Shown here: positions 1 through 7,919 of the stretch, in pieces
How the letters are laid out: every line of letters begins with the position of its first letter
How positions within the stretch are numbered: position 1 is the first letter of the stretch
Assembly: GCF_014287775.1 (NCBI RefSeq)
Contig: NZ_JACOOZ010000005.1
Location: 62,001-126,000, forward strand
DNA from: Eubacterium_G segne
Lineage (GTDB): Bacteria > Bacillota > Clostridia > Lachnospirales > Lachnospiraceae
Length of the DNA stretch: 64,000 nucleotides
Reading direction: 5' to 3'
Made by a program: the position numbers and the translations under genes
Notes under the pieces: model-generated
Databases searched by the model: none
Told to the model about the DNA's origin: nothing
What the model saw: the letters and a program-made list of their open reading frames with translations, nothing else

Positions 1-1
1 A

Positions 2-1549
2 TCAGAACTTCTTTCCATGAAATTTGGAGAACTTAGAGTGTCGTATTATGATTACGGATTTGTTTATTGTTTTTCAAATAGTCTTATAAATACAGGAATT
101 GACAAGCCTAATTCATATTCAGGTGAAACTATTGAAAAAATAGTGAAGGATGATGACGATAAAACAACCCTTAAGAAGGCTAAGAAGAAACCAAATATTA
201 TTTTCTTGCAGTTAGAGTCATTTTTTGATATGAACAATCTTAAAAATGTTAAATTATCAAAAAATCCTGTTCCGTATTTTGAAAAGTTAATGAAAAATTA
301 TCCAAGTGGATACTTAAATGTGCCTATAGTTGGTGCTGGAACGGTAAATACGGAATTTGAGGTTATGACAGGAATTAATTTAGATTTCTTTGGTCCGGGA
401 GAATATCCTTTTAAAACTAAATTAGTAGATACTACCAGTGAAAGCATATGCTACAACTTAAAGGAGTATGGCTACAGCTGTCATGCCATTCATAATAACA
501 CTGCAACCTTTTATGGAAGAAATGTGGTATTTTCTAATTTAGGATATGATACATTCCAATCTATTGAAAATATGTATATAGATGATTTTACACCTATGGG
601 ATGGGCAAAGGATTATTTCCTTACGGATTATATTATGCAGGCATTAAAATCTACTAAAAAGCAGGACTTCATTTATACTATTTCAGTACAGGGACATGGA
701 AGTTATCCTACAAGTGGTGATTATGACTATCCTATTAAAGTTTCAGGTGTAGACGATGAAGACGTTACAAACCAGTATCAGTATTATGCATGGCAGACTA
801 ATGAAATGGATAAGTTTTTAAGAAAACTTACAAAAGCCCTTAAAAACTTTGGTGAGGATACCATTCTTGTAATGTATGGTGATCATCTGCCAAGCTTTGG
901 TATATCAGGAGAGGATTTGGTAAACGGTGATGTATACCAGACTCAGTATGCTATCTGGTCTAATTTTAAGACTAATTATACTAACGAGGATATAGAAGCG
1001 TATCAGTTGGAGTCCAAAATACTTGGTGGCTTAAATATGAACTCCGGAAAGATTAATAATTACACACAGTTACACAAAAATGATGACGATGAAACCTATC
1101 AGGAAGGCCTTAAGAATTTATCTTACGATTTGCTTTATGGAGACAATTATGCGGCAAACGGAGAAAACCCATATAAGCCAACAGATTTGAAATTCGGACT
1201 TCATGATGTAAAGGTAAGCTCCGTTACCCCTATTGGGGATGATGTAGGTACGGTGTATATATACGGAAATTATTTTACAAGCTACAGTAAGGTATATATA
1301 AATGACGAAAAGCAAAAAACGGTATATATAGATCCTAATACATTGATGATTGTTTATCCGGACTTAAAAGATGGCGACAGCTTCTCGGTATATCAGCAAA
1401 ATTCTGATGAGCATGTGCTGTCAAAAACAGAGCCTTTTGTATATAATCAGGAGGAAATGCAACCGTCAAGCACTAAGGCACAAACAACAAAGGATAAGTC
1501 GAAAAAAACAAAATCTAAATCTTCAAAGAAAAAGAAGAAAGAAAAATAG
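2..1549 (+). CDS. LTA synthase-like sulfatase-fold phosphoglycerol transferase, 5' partial
   Basis: The frame is open to the left edge of the window, so the N-terminal part, normally five membrane helices in this family, lies outside. What is visible is an extracytoplasmic alkaline-phosphatase/sulfatase domain. Counting from the Met at base 17, the metal-binding start is PNIIFLQLESFFD (about 59-71), the likely nucleophile is Thr109 in GAGTVNTEFEVMTG, and the second metal site is GDHLPSFG (about 288-295). Family members transfer glycerol-phosphate from phosphatidylglycerol to a growing polymer outside the membrane; the substrate here is inferred. Residues about 395-470 look like an IPT/TIG-type beta domain, and the last 30 residues are a Lys/Ser-rich basic tail, both unlike the canonical B. 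subtilis LtaS. A strong terminator follows directly. Confidence 0.85.
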   Translation, partial: SELLSMKFGELRVSYYDYGFVYCFSNSLINTGIDKPNSYSGETIEKIVKDDDDKTTLKKAKKKPNIIFLQLESFFDMNNLKNVKLSKNPVPYFEKLMKNYPSGYLNVPIVGAGTVNTEFEVMTGINLDFFGPGEYPFKTKLVDTTSESICYNLKEYGYSCHAIHNNTATFYGRNVVFSNLGYDTFQSIENMYIDDFTPMGWAKDYFLTDYIMQALKSTKKQDFIYTISVQGHGSYPTSGDYDYPIKVSGVDDEDVTNQYQYYAWQTNEMDKFLRKLTKALKNFGEDTILVMYGDHLPSFGISGEDLVNGDVYQTQYAIWSNFKTNYTNEDIEAYQLESKILGGLNMNSGKINNYTQLHKNDDDETYQEGLKNLSYDLLYGDNYAANGENPYKPTDLKFGLHDVKVSSVTPIGDDVGTVYIYGNYFTSYSKVYINDEKQKTVYIDPNTLMIVYPDLKDGDSFSVYQQNSDEHVLSKTEPFVYNQEEMQPSSTKAQTTKDKSKKTKSKSSKKKKKEK

Positions 1550-1561
1550 CATAAAATTTTT

Positions 1562-1602
1562 AAACTCCATTACAATGTATAAAGGTGTAATGGAGTTTTT
1601 TT
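1562..1602 (+). terminator. Rho-independent terminator that also carries the next gene's SD
   Basis: A perfect 13-bp stem (1562-1574 with 1586-1598) with an 11-nt loop runs into a T7 tract (1596-1602). The 3' arm contains GGAG (1592-1595), exactly 7 nt before the ATG at 1603, so one element ends the LTA-synthase-like gene and holds the ribosome binding site of the next gene. Confidence 0.85.
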
Positions 1603-2802
1603 ATGGAAAAAATCATGTTTTATGAAAAATGGTGCAACAGGTTGTTTAAAAGAGTGCTGGTTGCTATGATTTCACTAAGTATTTTGATAACGTCCACATT
1701 TACAATACAAGGTGATGAAAAAGCAGAGATGAAATGTAAATCCTATGTACTTATGGAGGCGTCCTCAAAAACAGTAATTAAAGCAGAAAATGAAAATGAA
1801 AAATTAAGTCCTGCTAGTATAACTAAAATAATGACTTTAATACTAATTTTTGATGCAATACATAGTGGTAAAATAAAGTTAGAGGATATGGTTACTACCA
1901 GTGCCCATGCCAAAAGTATGGGAGGTTCCCAGGTGTTTTTGGAAGAAGGAGAGCAACAAAATGTAGAAACTCTTATAAAGTGCATTATAATTGCATCGGG
2001 AAATGATGCATCTGTAGCCATGGCTGAGCATATTTCAGGTTCAGAAGAAGAATTTGTAAAGGAAATGAATAAAAGGGCAAAGAACCTTGGAATGAAACAT
2101 ACACATTTTGAAGATTGCTGTGGGCTGACTGATTCGGATAATCATTATACATCAGCAATGGATGTGGCAATTATGTCAAGAGAATTAATAGTGAAGTATC
2201 CGGAGATTTTTAAATATTCTACCATATGGATGGAAAGTTTTACCCACAAAACCAATAAAGGGGAAAGTGAATTTATGCTTACTAACACAAATAAGTTACT
2301 TAAAAACAATCGGTATGTAAAAGGGCTTAAAACAGGAAGCACGTCAAAAGCAAAATACTGTGTTTCCACTGTGGCAGAAAAGGATGGTGTGGAATTGATT
2401 GCAGTGGTTATGGCGGCTCCGGATTATAAGGCAAGATTTGTCCAGTCCAACAGCCTTATAAATTACGGTTTTTCAAATTGTAAGGTGTATAAGGATAATA
2501 AGAAATATCAGAACAAGGTAAATATATGTGGTGGGGAAAAGGACAAAGTAAAAGTGCAAAATGATACATTTTCATATGTTGATACTAAAGGTGGAAAAAT
2601 TGATGGTATAGAATCTAAAGTGGCTTTAAAAGACAACATAAATGCACCGGTAAGGAAGGGAGATATAGTAGGAAAAATTGAATACATAATGGATAAAAAG
2701 AAAATCGGAGAAGTTAAAATTATGGCAGAGGAAACGGTGGATAAAGCAGATTATGGTTTCACATTTCTAAAATTAGTAAAATATATGTTCCAGATAACCT
2801 GA
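1603..2802 (+). CDS. D-alanyl-D-alanine carboxypeptidase (DacF/PBP5 family), copy 1
   Basis: Serine D,D-carboxypeptidase that would trim the terminal D-Ala of peptidoglycan stem peptides outside the membrane. All three penicillin-binding motifs are present: SITK (Ser72-Lys75), SGN (132-134) and KTG (243-245). A hydrophobic stretch at about 16-34 preceded by basic residues fits a signal peptide, and the C-terminal about 120 residues fit the PBP5-type beta domain ending in a hydrophobic tail (FTFLKLVKYMF). The start at 1603 is backed by GGAG 7 nt upstream, inside the preceding terminator; Met5 (1615) is the alternative. A paralogue lies at 4293, with scpAB between. Sporulation (DacF) versus vegetative (DacA) role cannot be told from sequence. 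Confidence 0.9.
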   Translation: MEKIMFYEKWCNRLFKRVLVAMISLSILITSTFTIQGDEKAEMKCKSYVLMEASSKTVIKAENENEKLSPASITKIMTLILIFDAIHSGKIKLEDMVTTSAHAKSMGGSQVFLEEGEQQNVETLIKCIIIASGNDASVAMAEHISGSEEEFVKEMNKRAKNLGMKHTHFEDCCGLTDSDNHYTSAMDVAIMSRELIVKYPEIFKYSTIWMESFTHKTNKGESEFMLTNTNKLLKNNRYVKGLKTGSTSKAKYCVSTVAEKDGVELIAVVMAAPDYKARFVQSNSLINYGFSNCKVYKDNKKYQNKVNICGGEKDKVKVQNDTFSYVDTKGGKIDGIESKVALKDNINAPVRKGDIVGKIEYIMDKKKIGEVKIMAEETVDKADYGFTFLKLVKYMFQIT

Positions 2803-2831
2803 TAAATTTAGGTGCTTAAAATTATATTGTA

Positions 2832-2860
2832 TTGAAAAAAAGAAATTTTTTATGTACAAT
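2832..2860 (+). promoter_or_regulatory. SigA-type promoter of scpAB
   Basis: TTGAAA (2832-2837), 17-nt spacer, TACAAT (2855-2860), about 30 nt upstream of scpA in an otherwise empty gap. This separates scpAB from the carboxypeptidase gene upstream. Confidence 0.65.
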
Positions 2861-2892
2861 TAAAGTTCGAGAAAAAATGGAGAGAAATTAAA

Positions 2893-3639
2893 ATGATTGA
2901 ACTGGAAGTTAAACTGGATGCATTTGAAGGACCTCTTGATTTACTGCTGCATCTTATTGAAAAAAACAAAGTAGATATTTATGACATACCTATTGTGGAA
3001 ATTACGGAACAGTATCTTGATTGCGTAAGTAAAATGCCGAAAGATGATTTGGATTTGGCAAGTGAATTTTTGGTAATGGCAGCTACCCTGATAGATATAA
3101 AAAGCAGAATGCTTCTACCAAAAGAAGTGGACGAAAACGGTGAAGAAATTGACCCTAGGGCAGAACTGGTGGAGAAACTTATTGAATATAAGATGTACAA
3201 ATATGCTGCAGGGGAATTAAGAGATATGCAGGTTTACGCTGGAAAATCATTATATAAAGAGCCTACAGTTCCTGAGGAGGTTAAAAAATATGAGCCTCCG
3301 GTGGATTTGGATAAATTGCTATCAGATGTGGATTTGTCAAAGTTAAATGATATTTTTCAAATGGTGCTTAAAAGACAAATGGATAAAATTGATCCTGTAA
3401 GAAGTAAATTTGGAAAAATTGAAATGGAGGAAGTAAGCCTTCCTGACAAAATGGATTTTGTTACTGATGCACTAAAGAAAAGAAAAAGATGTAGTTTTAA
3501 GCAGCTTTTAGAACAGCAAAGTTCAAAAATGGAAGTTATTGTTTCATTTCTGGCGGTGTTGGAATTAATTAAAATTGGAAAAATTGAAGTTCATCAGGAA
3601 AAAACTTTTGATGATATATACATAGATTCAATAGAGTAA
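2893..3639 (+). CDS. scpA: Segregation and condensation protein A
   Basis: Kleisin subunit that bridges the SMC ATPase heads and, with ScpB, forms the bacterial condensin needed for origin segregation. The 248-residue length is normal, and the N-terminus (EGPLDLLLHLIEKNKVDIYDIPI, about 12-34, read here in two halves) is the diagnostic ScpA pattern. The C-terminal 80 residues form the winged-helix part (VTDALKKRKRCSF, FLAVLELIKIGKIEV). SD GGAGA lies 9 nt before ATG. scpB follows after 10 nt, so the two are co-transcribed; the partner smc is in this window at 37577. Confidence 0.96.
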   Translation: MIELEVKLDAFEGPLDLLLHLIEKNKVDIYDIPIVEITEQYLDCVSKMPKDDLDLASEFLVMAATLIDIKSRMLLPKEVDENGEEIDPRAELVEKLIEYKMYKYAAGELRDMQVYAGKSLYKEPTVPEEVKKYEPPVDLDKLLSDVDLSKLNDIFQMVLKRQMDKIDPVRSKFGKIEMEEVSLPDKMDFVTDALKKRKRCSFKQLLEQQSSKMEVIVSFLAVLELIKIGKIEVHQEKTFDDIYIDSIE

Positions 3640-3649
3640 AGAGGTTAAA

Positions 3650-4216
3650 ATGGAAAGAAATTACAAAGCAGAAATAGAGGCTATTTTATTTACCATGGGG
3701 GAATCAGTTGATATTAATAAAATTGCAAATGCATTAGAAATCAAACCTTCAGAAGTAAAAAAAATAGTAAAAGAAATGCAAAAAAAAATGGACACTCCTG
3801 AAAGAGGGGTGAAAATCATAGAACTTGACGGGGCATACCAGATGTGTACTAAACCGGAAATGTACGAAGCGCTTATTAAGGTGGCAAAGCAGCCTAAAAG
3901 ACAGGTTTTAACGGATGTTTTAATGGAAACCTTATCTATTATTGCTTACAAACAGCCTATAACAAAGTCTGAAATTGAAAGAATAAGAGGAGTAAAATCA
4001 GATTTCGCAGTTAATAAGTTAGTGGAGTATATGCTGGTGGAAGAGGTAGGGAGAATGGACACACCGGGACGTCCTCTTTTATTTGGAACTACTGAGGAAT
4101 TTTTAAGAAGATTTGGTGTGGAATCAGCAGACAGCCTCCCTGTAGTAAGTCAGGATATGATAGATGAGTTTAAACATGAGGCAGAGGAAGAGGTAACCCT
4201 TAAATCCAATGATTAA
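3650..4216 (+). CDS. scpB: Segregation and condensation protein B
   Basis: Winged-helix partner of ScpA in the SMC-ScpAB condensin, cytoplasmic and nucleoid-associated. The family signature is clear: an N-terminal wHTH (AEIEAILFTMGESVD), then ALSIIAYKQP-like text (LSIIAYKQPITKSEIERIRG, about 100-119) and GRPLLFGTTEEFLRRFG near 139-155. Length of 188 residues is typical. GAGG precedes the ATG by 6 nt. The next gene starts after a 76-nt gap. Confidence 0.96.
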   Translation: MERNYKAEIEAILFTMGESVDINKIANALEIKPSEVKKIVKEMQKKMDTPERGVKIIELDGAYQMCTKPEMYEALIKVAKQPKRQVLTDVLMETLSIIAYKQPITKSEIERIRGVKSDFAVNKLVEYMLVEEVGRMDTPGRPLLFGTTEEFLRRFGVESADSLPVVSQDMIDEFKHEAEEEVTLKSND

Positions 4217-4292
4217 CACATATTTTTATACAAGGGGATAAAAGTTACTTAAAATGCATATATTATACGGATGCATGTTTAAAGTGATAATA

Positions 4293-5444
4293 ATGAATAA
4301 AAGATTAAAATGTTGTTTTATAATTTTAGTTTTGGTACTTAATATGGTGTTTTCTAAACAGGGATTTGGAGAGGAAACAAAGGAACTTAAGGAAAGCGAA
4401 TTATCTGCAAAGTCAGCGGTACTTATTGACGGAAAAACAGGCAGAGTGCTTTTTGGAAAGAATTATAATAATAAAATGGCAATGGCAAGTACAACGAAAA
4501 TAATGACATGTATAGTTGCCCTTGAAAATGCATCTCCTGATGAGGTGGTGGAAATAAGTAAAAGGGCAGCTTCTATGCCTAAAGTTCATATGAATGCCAT
4601 AAAAGGGGAAAAATATAAAATAGGAGATTTGCTTTATGCCATGATGCTAGAGTCTTATAATGATGTGGCAGTGGCTGTGGCAGAAGGGGTAGCAGGAAGT
4701 GTGGAAGAATTTGCAAAACTTATGAACAAAAAAGCAGGAGAAATTGGTGCAGTCAACACCAATTTTGTTACTCCTAACGGACTTGATGCTAAGGGGCATT
4801 TTTCTACAGCATATGATATGGCTTTAATTGGAGCTTATGCCATAAAAAATCAGCAGTTTTTAAAAATTACAAATACAAAATCCTATTCCTTTTATGATTG
4901 CAGCAATAAGAGACATATTGTTGTTAATAACAAAGATGCATTTCTTAATATGAGCAGTGATGCCATTGGAATAAAGACAGGATTTACAGGTGATGCAGGA
5001 TATTGTTTTGTAGGTGCCGTAAAAAGCAACAACAGAGTGTATGTTTCCTGTGTTCTTGCCAGCGGATGGCCTCCTAACAAAACATATAAGTGGAGAGATA
5101 CTACTAAATTAATGGATTATGGAAAAAATAACTTTGATACCAAAAAAATTTTGAAAAACAGAATATCTTTCCCCGTAAATATTGAAAATGGAACAAAAAA
5201 ACAAATTATAGCTGTTGCCATTGGTCCCTACAAAGCATTGGTATCTAAGAATGATACAGTGGAAGCAAAAACGGAGTTTAACTATGAATTACCTATAAAA
5301 TCAGGAGAAAAAATAGGGGAAGTAAAACTGTATATAAATAATCAATGTGTGAAAAAATGTAAAATAGAGGCTGTGGATAGTGTTGAAAAATATGATTTTA
5401 AATATTGCTTTAAAAAGACTTTAGATTATTTCATATTTCAATAA
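4293..5444 (+). CDS. D-alanyl-D-alanine carboxypeptidase (DacF/PBP5 family), copy 2
   Basis: Second serine D,D-carboxypeptidase of the window. Numbered from the upstream ATG at 4254, the motifs are STTK (79-82), SYN (134-136) and KTG (241-243). The chosen start (4293, MNKRLKCC...) gives a compact signal peptide with a basic head and hydrophobic core; in-frame ATGs at 4254 and 4275 are possible but would put odd residues before the signal and have poorly spaced SDs. The C-terminus again carries the beta domain and an aromatic, hydrophobic end (FKKTLDYFIFQ). It shares domain plan with the 1603 gene but is clearly diverged, so the pair is an old duplication or two different sub-families rather than a recent tandem copy. 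Confidence 0.88.
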   Translation: MNKRLKCCFIILVLVLNMVFSKQGFGEETKELKESELSAKSAVLIDGKTGRVLFGKNYNNKMAMASTTKIMTCIVALENASPDEVVEISKRAASMPKVHMNAIKGEKYKIGDLLYAMMLESYNDVAVAVAEGVAGSVEEFAKLMNKKAGEIGAVNTNFVTPNGLDAKGHFSTAYDMALIGAYAIKNQQFLKITNTKSYSFYDCSNKRHIVVNNKDAFLNMSSDAIGIKTGFTGDAGYCFVGAVKSNNRVYVSCVLASGWPPNKTYKWRDTTKLMDYGKNNFDTKKILKNRISFPVNIENGTKKQIIAVAIGPYKALVSKNDTVEAKTEFNYELPIKSGEKIGEVKLYINNQCVKKCKIEAVDSVEKYDFKYCFKKTLDYFIFQ

Positions 5445-5491
5445 TTACTTTATTTATAAAGCTAACTGTGGTATATTTAAACCGAATTTGC

Positions 5492-5520
5492 TTGTGCATA
5501 CTAATATGTGTGCATAATGT
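5492..5520 (+). promoter_or_regulatory. Possible dapF promoter with a direct repeat
   Basis: TTGTGC (5492-5497), 17-nt spacer, TAATGT (5515-5520) is a weak promoter match. The octamer TGTGCATA occurs twice in it (5493-5500 and 5509-5516), 16 bp apart, overlapping both promoter elements. The 123-nt gap 5445-5567 holds nothing else I can name. Confidence 0.35.
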
Positions 5521-5567
5521 AAAAAGTTAAAAAGACAGATTATGAAATTTAAAGGAGTCTTGTTTAT

Positions 5568-6401
5568 ATGGAATTTGTGAAAATGGAAGGTTGTGGAAAC
5601 GATTACGTTTATGTTAATGGTTTCAATACAAAAATAGATAATCCTAACGAGTTGTCGAAAATTGTAAGCGACAGACATTTTGGAATCGGTTCAGACGGAC
5701 TTATAGTTATAAATCCTTCAGAAGTGGCAGATTTTAAAATGAGTATGTACAATGCAGACGGCTCTGAAGGGAAAATGTGTGGAAACGGAATCAGATGCGT
5801 TGCTAAATATGTTTATGATTATAAAATGATTGATAAAGAAGTTATAACCGTGGAAACCTTAGCAGGAATTAAGACACTTAAATTAAATGTGGAAAATGGT
5901 AAGGTTAAAACAGTACGGGTTAATATGGGAAGTCCTATTATAAATGCAAAGGATGTACCGGTTATATCTGACAAAGAGAAGGTAATTAATGAACCGGTTG
6001 TTATTGATGGTAAGGAATATGGCATCACCTGTGTTTCCATGGGAAATCCTCATGCCATTACATTTGTTGATGATACAGATAGTCTGAAAATCGAAAAAAT
6101 TGGGCCGGGATTTGAAAAAAATGAAATTTTTCCTGACAGAGTCAATACGGAATTTATTCAGATAATTGACAGAAAAACAATTAAAATGAGAGTCTGGGAG
6201 CGTGGCTCAGGAGAAACCTTAGCCTGCGGAACCGGTGCCTGTGCCAGTGTTGTTGCCTGTGTATTAAATAATCTTACAGACAATAAGGTTACTGTGAAGC
6301 TATTAGGCGGAGATTTGGAAATAAAATATGATACAGATGAAAATACAGTTTATATGACGGGACCTGCAAGGATTGCATTTACCGGAAATATTGATATTTA
6401 A
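5568..6401 (+). CDS. dapF: Diaminopimelate epimerase
   Basis: Converts LL-diaminopimelate to meso-diaminopimelate for lysine and peptidoglycan synthesis, in the cytoplasm. The two-cysteine acid/base pair is intact: Cys71 in GKMCGNGIRC and Cys220 in LACGTGACAS. N-terminal GCGNDYVYVNG and 277-residue length match the family. AAAGGAG stands 12 nt before the ATG. Twelve nucleotides downstream is murE, whose product consumes meso-DAP, so the pair forms a logical operon. Confidence 0.97.
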   Translation: MEFVKMEGCGNDYVYVNGFNTKIDNPNELSKIVSDRHFGIGSDGLIVINPSEVADFKMSMYNADGSEGKMCGNGIRCVAKYVYDYKMIDKEVITVETLAGIKTLKLNVENGKVKTVRVNMGSPIINAKDVPVISDKEKVINEPVVIDGKEYGITCVSMGNPHAITFVDDTDSLKIEKIGPGFEKNEIFPDRVNTEFIQIIDRKTIKMRVWERGSGETLACGTGACASVVACVLNNLTDNKVTVKLLGGDLEIKYDTDENTVYMTGPARIAFTGNIDI

Positions 6402-6413
6402 TGAGGAAATAAT

Positions 6414-7889
6414 ATGTTATTAAAAGATTTATTGGAAAAAATTGAATATACCATAGTAAAAGGCACGGATGAAGTGACAATAAATCATCTTGTAAATGAT
6501 TCAAGAAAGGTTTCAGGGGATGATGTATTTGTGTGTATTAAGGGTGCCGGATTTGACGGACATGAATTTATAGAAGATGTGGCACAAAAAGGTGCTGTTG
6601 CAGTTGTGGTAATGGAAGATGTAAATGTAGATGCGAACATTACAGTTATAAAGGTTGAAGATACCAGATATGCATTAGCCTGTATGTCGGCGGCGTATTT
6701 TGGACATCCGGCAGAAAAACTCATTACCATTGGTATAACGGGAACTAAAGGAAAAACAACAACTACATATATGGTACGTCAGGTTTTAGAAAGCGTTGGA
6801 ATAAAAACAGGACTTATAGGAACAATTGAAACTATTGTAGGAGATGAAATAACTCCTGCTAAAAATACCACACCGGAGTCTTTTGTGGTTCAGGAGACCT
6901 TTGCCAAAATGGTTAAAGCAGGCTGCAAATGTGTGGTAATGGAGGTTTCGTCCCAGGGACTTATGCTTCACAGAGTATCAGGATTTACATTTGACTATGG
7001 TATATTTACCAATATTGAGCCTGACCATATTGGCCCTAATGAACACAAGGACTTTGACGATTATCTTCATTGCAAAAGTATGTTGCTAAAGCAGTGCCGT
7101 CAGGGAATTGTGAATATGGATGCAGATTATATAGACAGGGTTTTAGAGGGACACACATGTGAATTGGAAACCTTTGGTGTAAAGGGCGATTATGATTTTA
7201 AGGCATCAGACATTAAGTTATTTACAAAGCCGGGGAGCCTGTGTGTTTCATATGATTTATCAGGAAAAATGAATTTCCCTGTGGAAATTGATATTCCGGG
7301 GAATTTTAGTGTATATAATTCATTATGTGCCATAGCAATATGCAGTCATTTTACAAATGATGTTGAAAAGATAAGAGAAGCCCTTAAAAATGTAAGGGTG
7401 AAAGGAAGAGTTGAAATTATTCCTGTATCAAAGAGATTTACTCTTATGATAGATTATGCCCATAATGCTATGAGCTTAGAAAGTCTTCTTAAAAGCCTTA
7501 AGGAATATAACCCTAAGCGCTTAGTTACAGTGTTTGGATGTGGTGGAAACAGGGCGAGAGGCAGAAGATTTGAAATGGGTGAGGTTTCATCAAAACTATC
7601 TGATTTTACCATTGTAACATCAGATAATCCAAGATTTGAGGAACCTATGGATATTATTAATGATATTTTAGTTGGGGTGCATAAGGCAGATGGGGAATAT
7701 GTAACAATTCCTGACAGAAAAGATGCCATACGTTACGCCATTTTAAATGCAAAGGATGGAGATGTTATAGTTTTAGCAGGAAAGGGACATGAAGATTATC
7801 AGGAAATAAAGGGAGTTAAGCACCCTATGGATGAACGTGTTCTTATAAGTGAAGTTATAAAGGAAGATGAAGTAAAGGCAGTTTTATAA
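6414..7889 (+). CDS. murE: UDP-N-acetylmuramoyl-tripeptide synthetase (meso-DAP adding)
   Basis: ATP-dependent Mur ligase adding the third residue of the stem peptide to UDP-MurNAc-L-Ala-D-Glu. The P-loop is GITGTKGKTTT (107-117). DNPR at 404-407 is the established specificity motif for meso-DAP rather than L-Lys, agreeing with dapF immediately upstream. Three Mur domains fit within 491 residues (N-terminal about 1-100, central about 100-330, C-terminal about 330-491). It is co-transcribed with dapF (12-nt gap), and asnB follows after 30 nt. Confidence 0.97.
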   Translation: MLLKDLLEKIEYTIVKGTDEVTINHLVNDSRKVSGDDVFVCIKGAGFDGHEFIEDVAQKGAVAVVVMEDVNVDANITVIKVEDTRYALACMSAAYFGHPAEKLITIGITGTKGKTTTTYMVRQVLESVGIKTGLIGTIETIVGDEITPAKNTTPESFVVQETFAKMVKAGCKCVVMEVSSQGLMLHRVSGFTFDYGIFTNIEPDHIGPNEHKDFDDYLHCKSMLLKQCRQGIVNMDADYIDRVLEGHTCELETFGVKGDYDFKASDIKLFTKPGSLCVSYDLSGKMNFPVEIDIPGNFSVYNSLCAIAICSHFTNDVEKIREALKNVRVKGRVEIIPVSKRFTLMIDYAHNAMSLESLLKSLKEYNPKRLVTVFGCGGNRARGRRFEMGEVSSKLSDFTIVTSDNPRFEEPMDIINDILVGVHKADGEYVTIPDRKDAIRYAILNAKDGDVIVLAGKGHEDYQEIKGVKHPMDERVLISEVIKEDEVKAVL

Positions 7890-7919
7890 GGCGAAACTAA
7901 TGAAAGAGAGATATAAAGT

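Noticed and set aside
5493..5516. Octamer repeat read as an inverted repeat or terminator of the dac gene
   Set aside because: The copies are direct, not inverted, and no T-tract follows.
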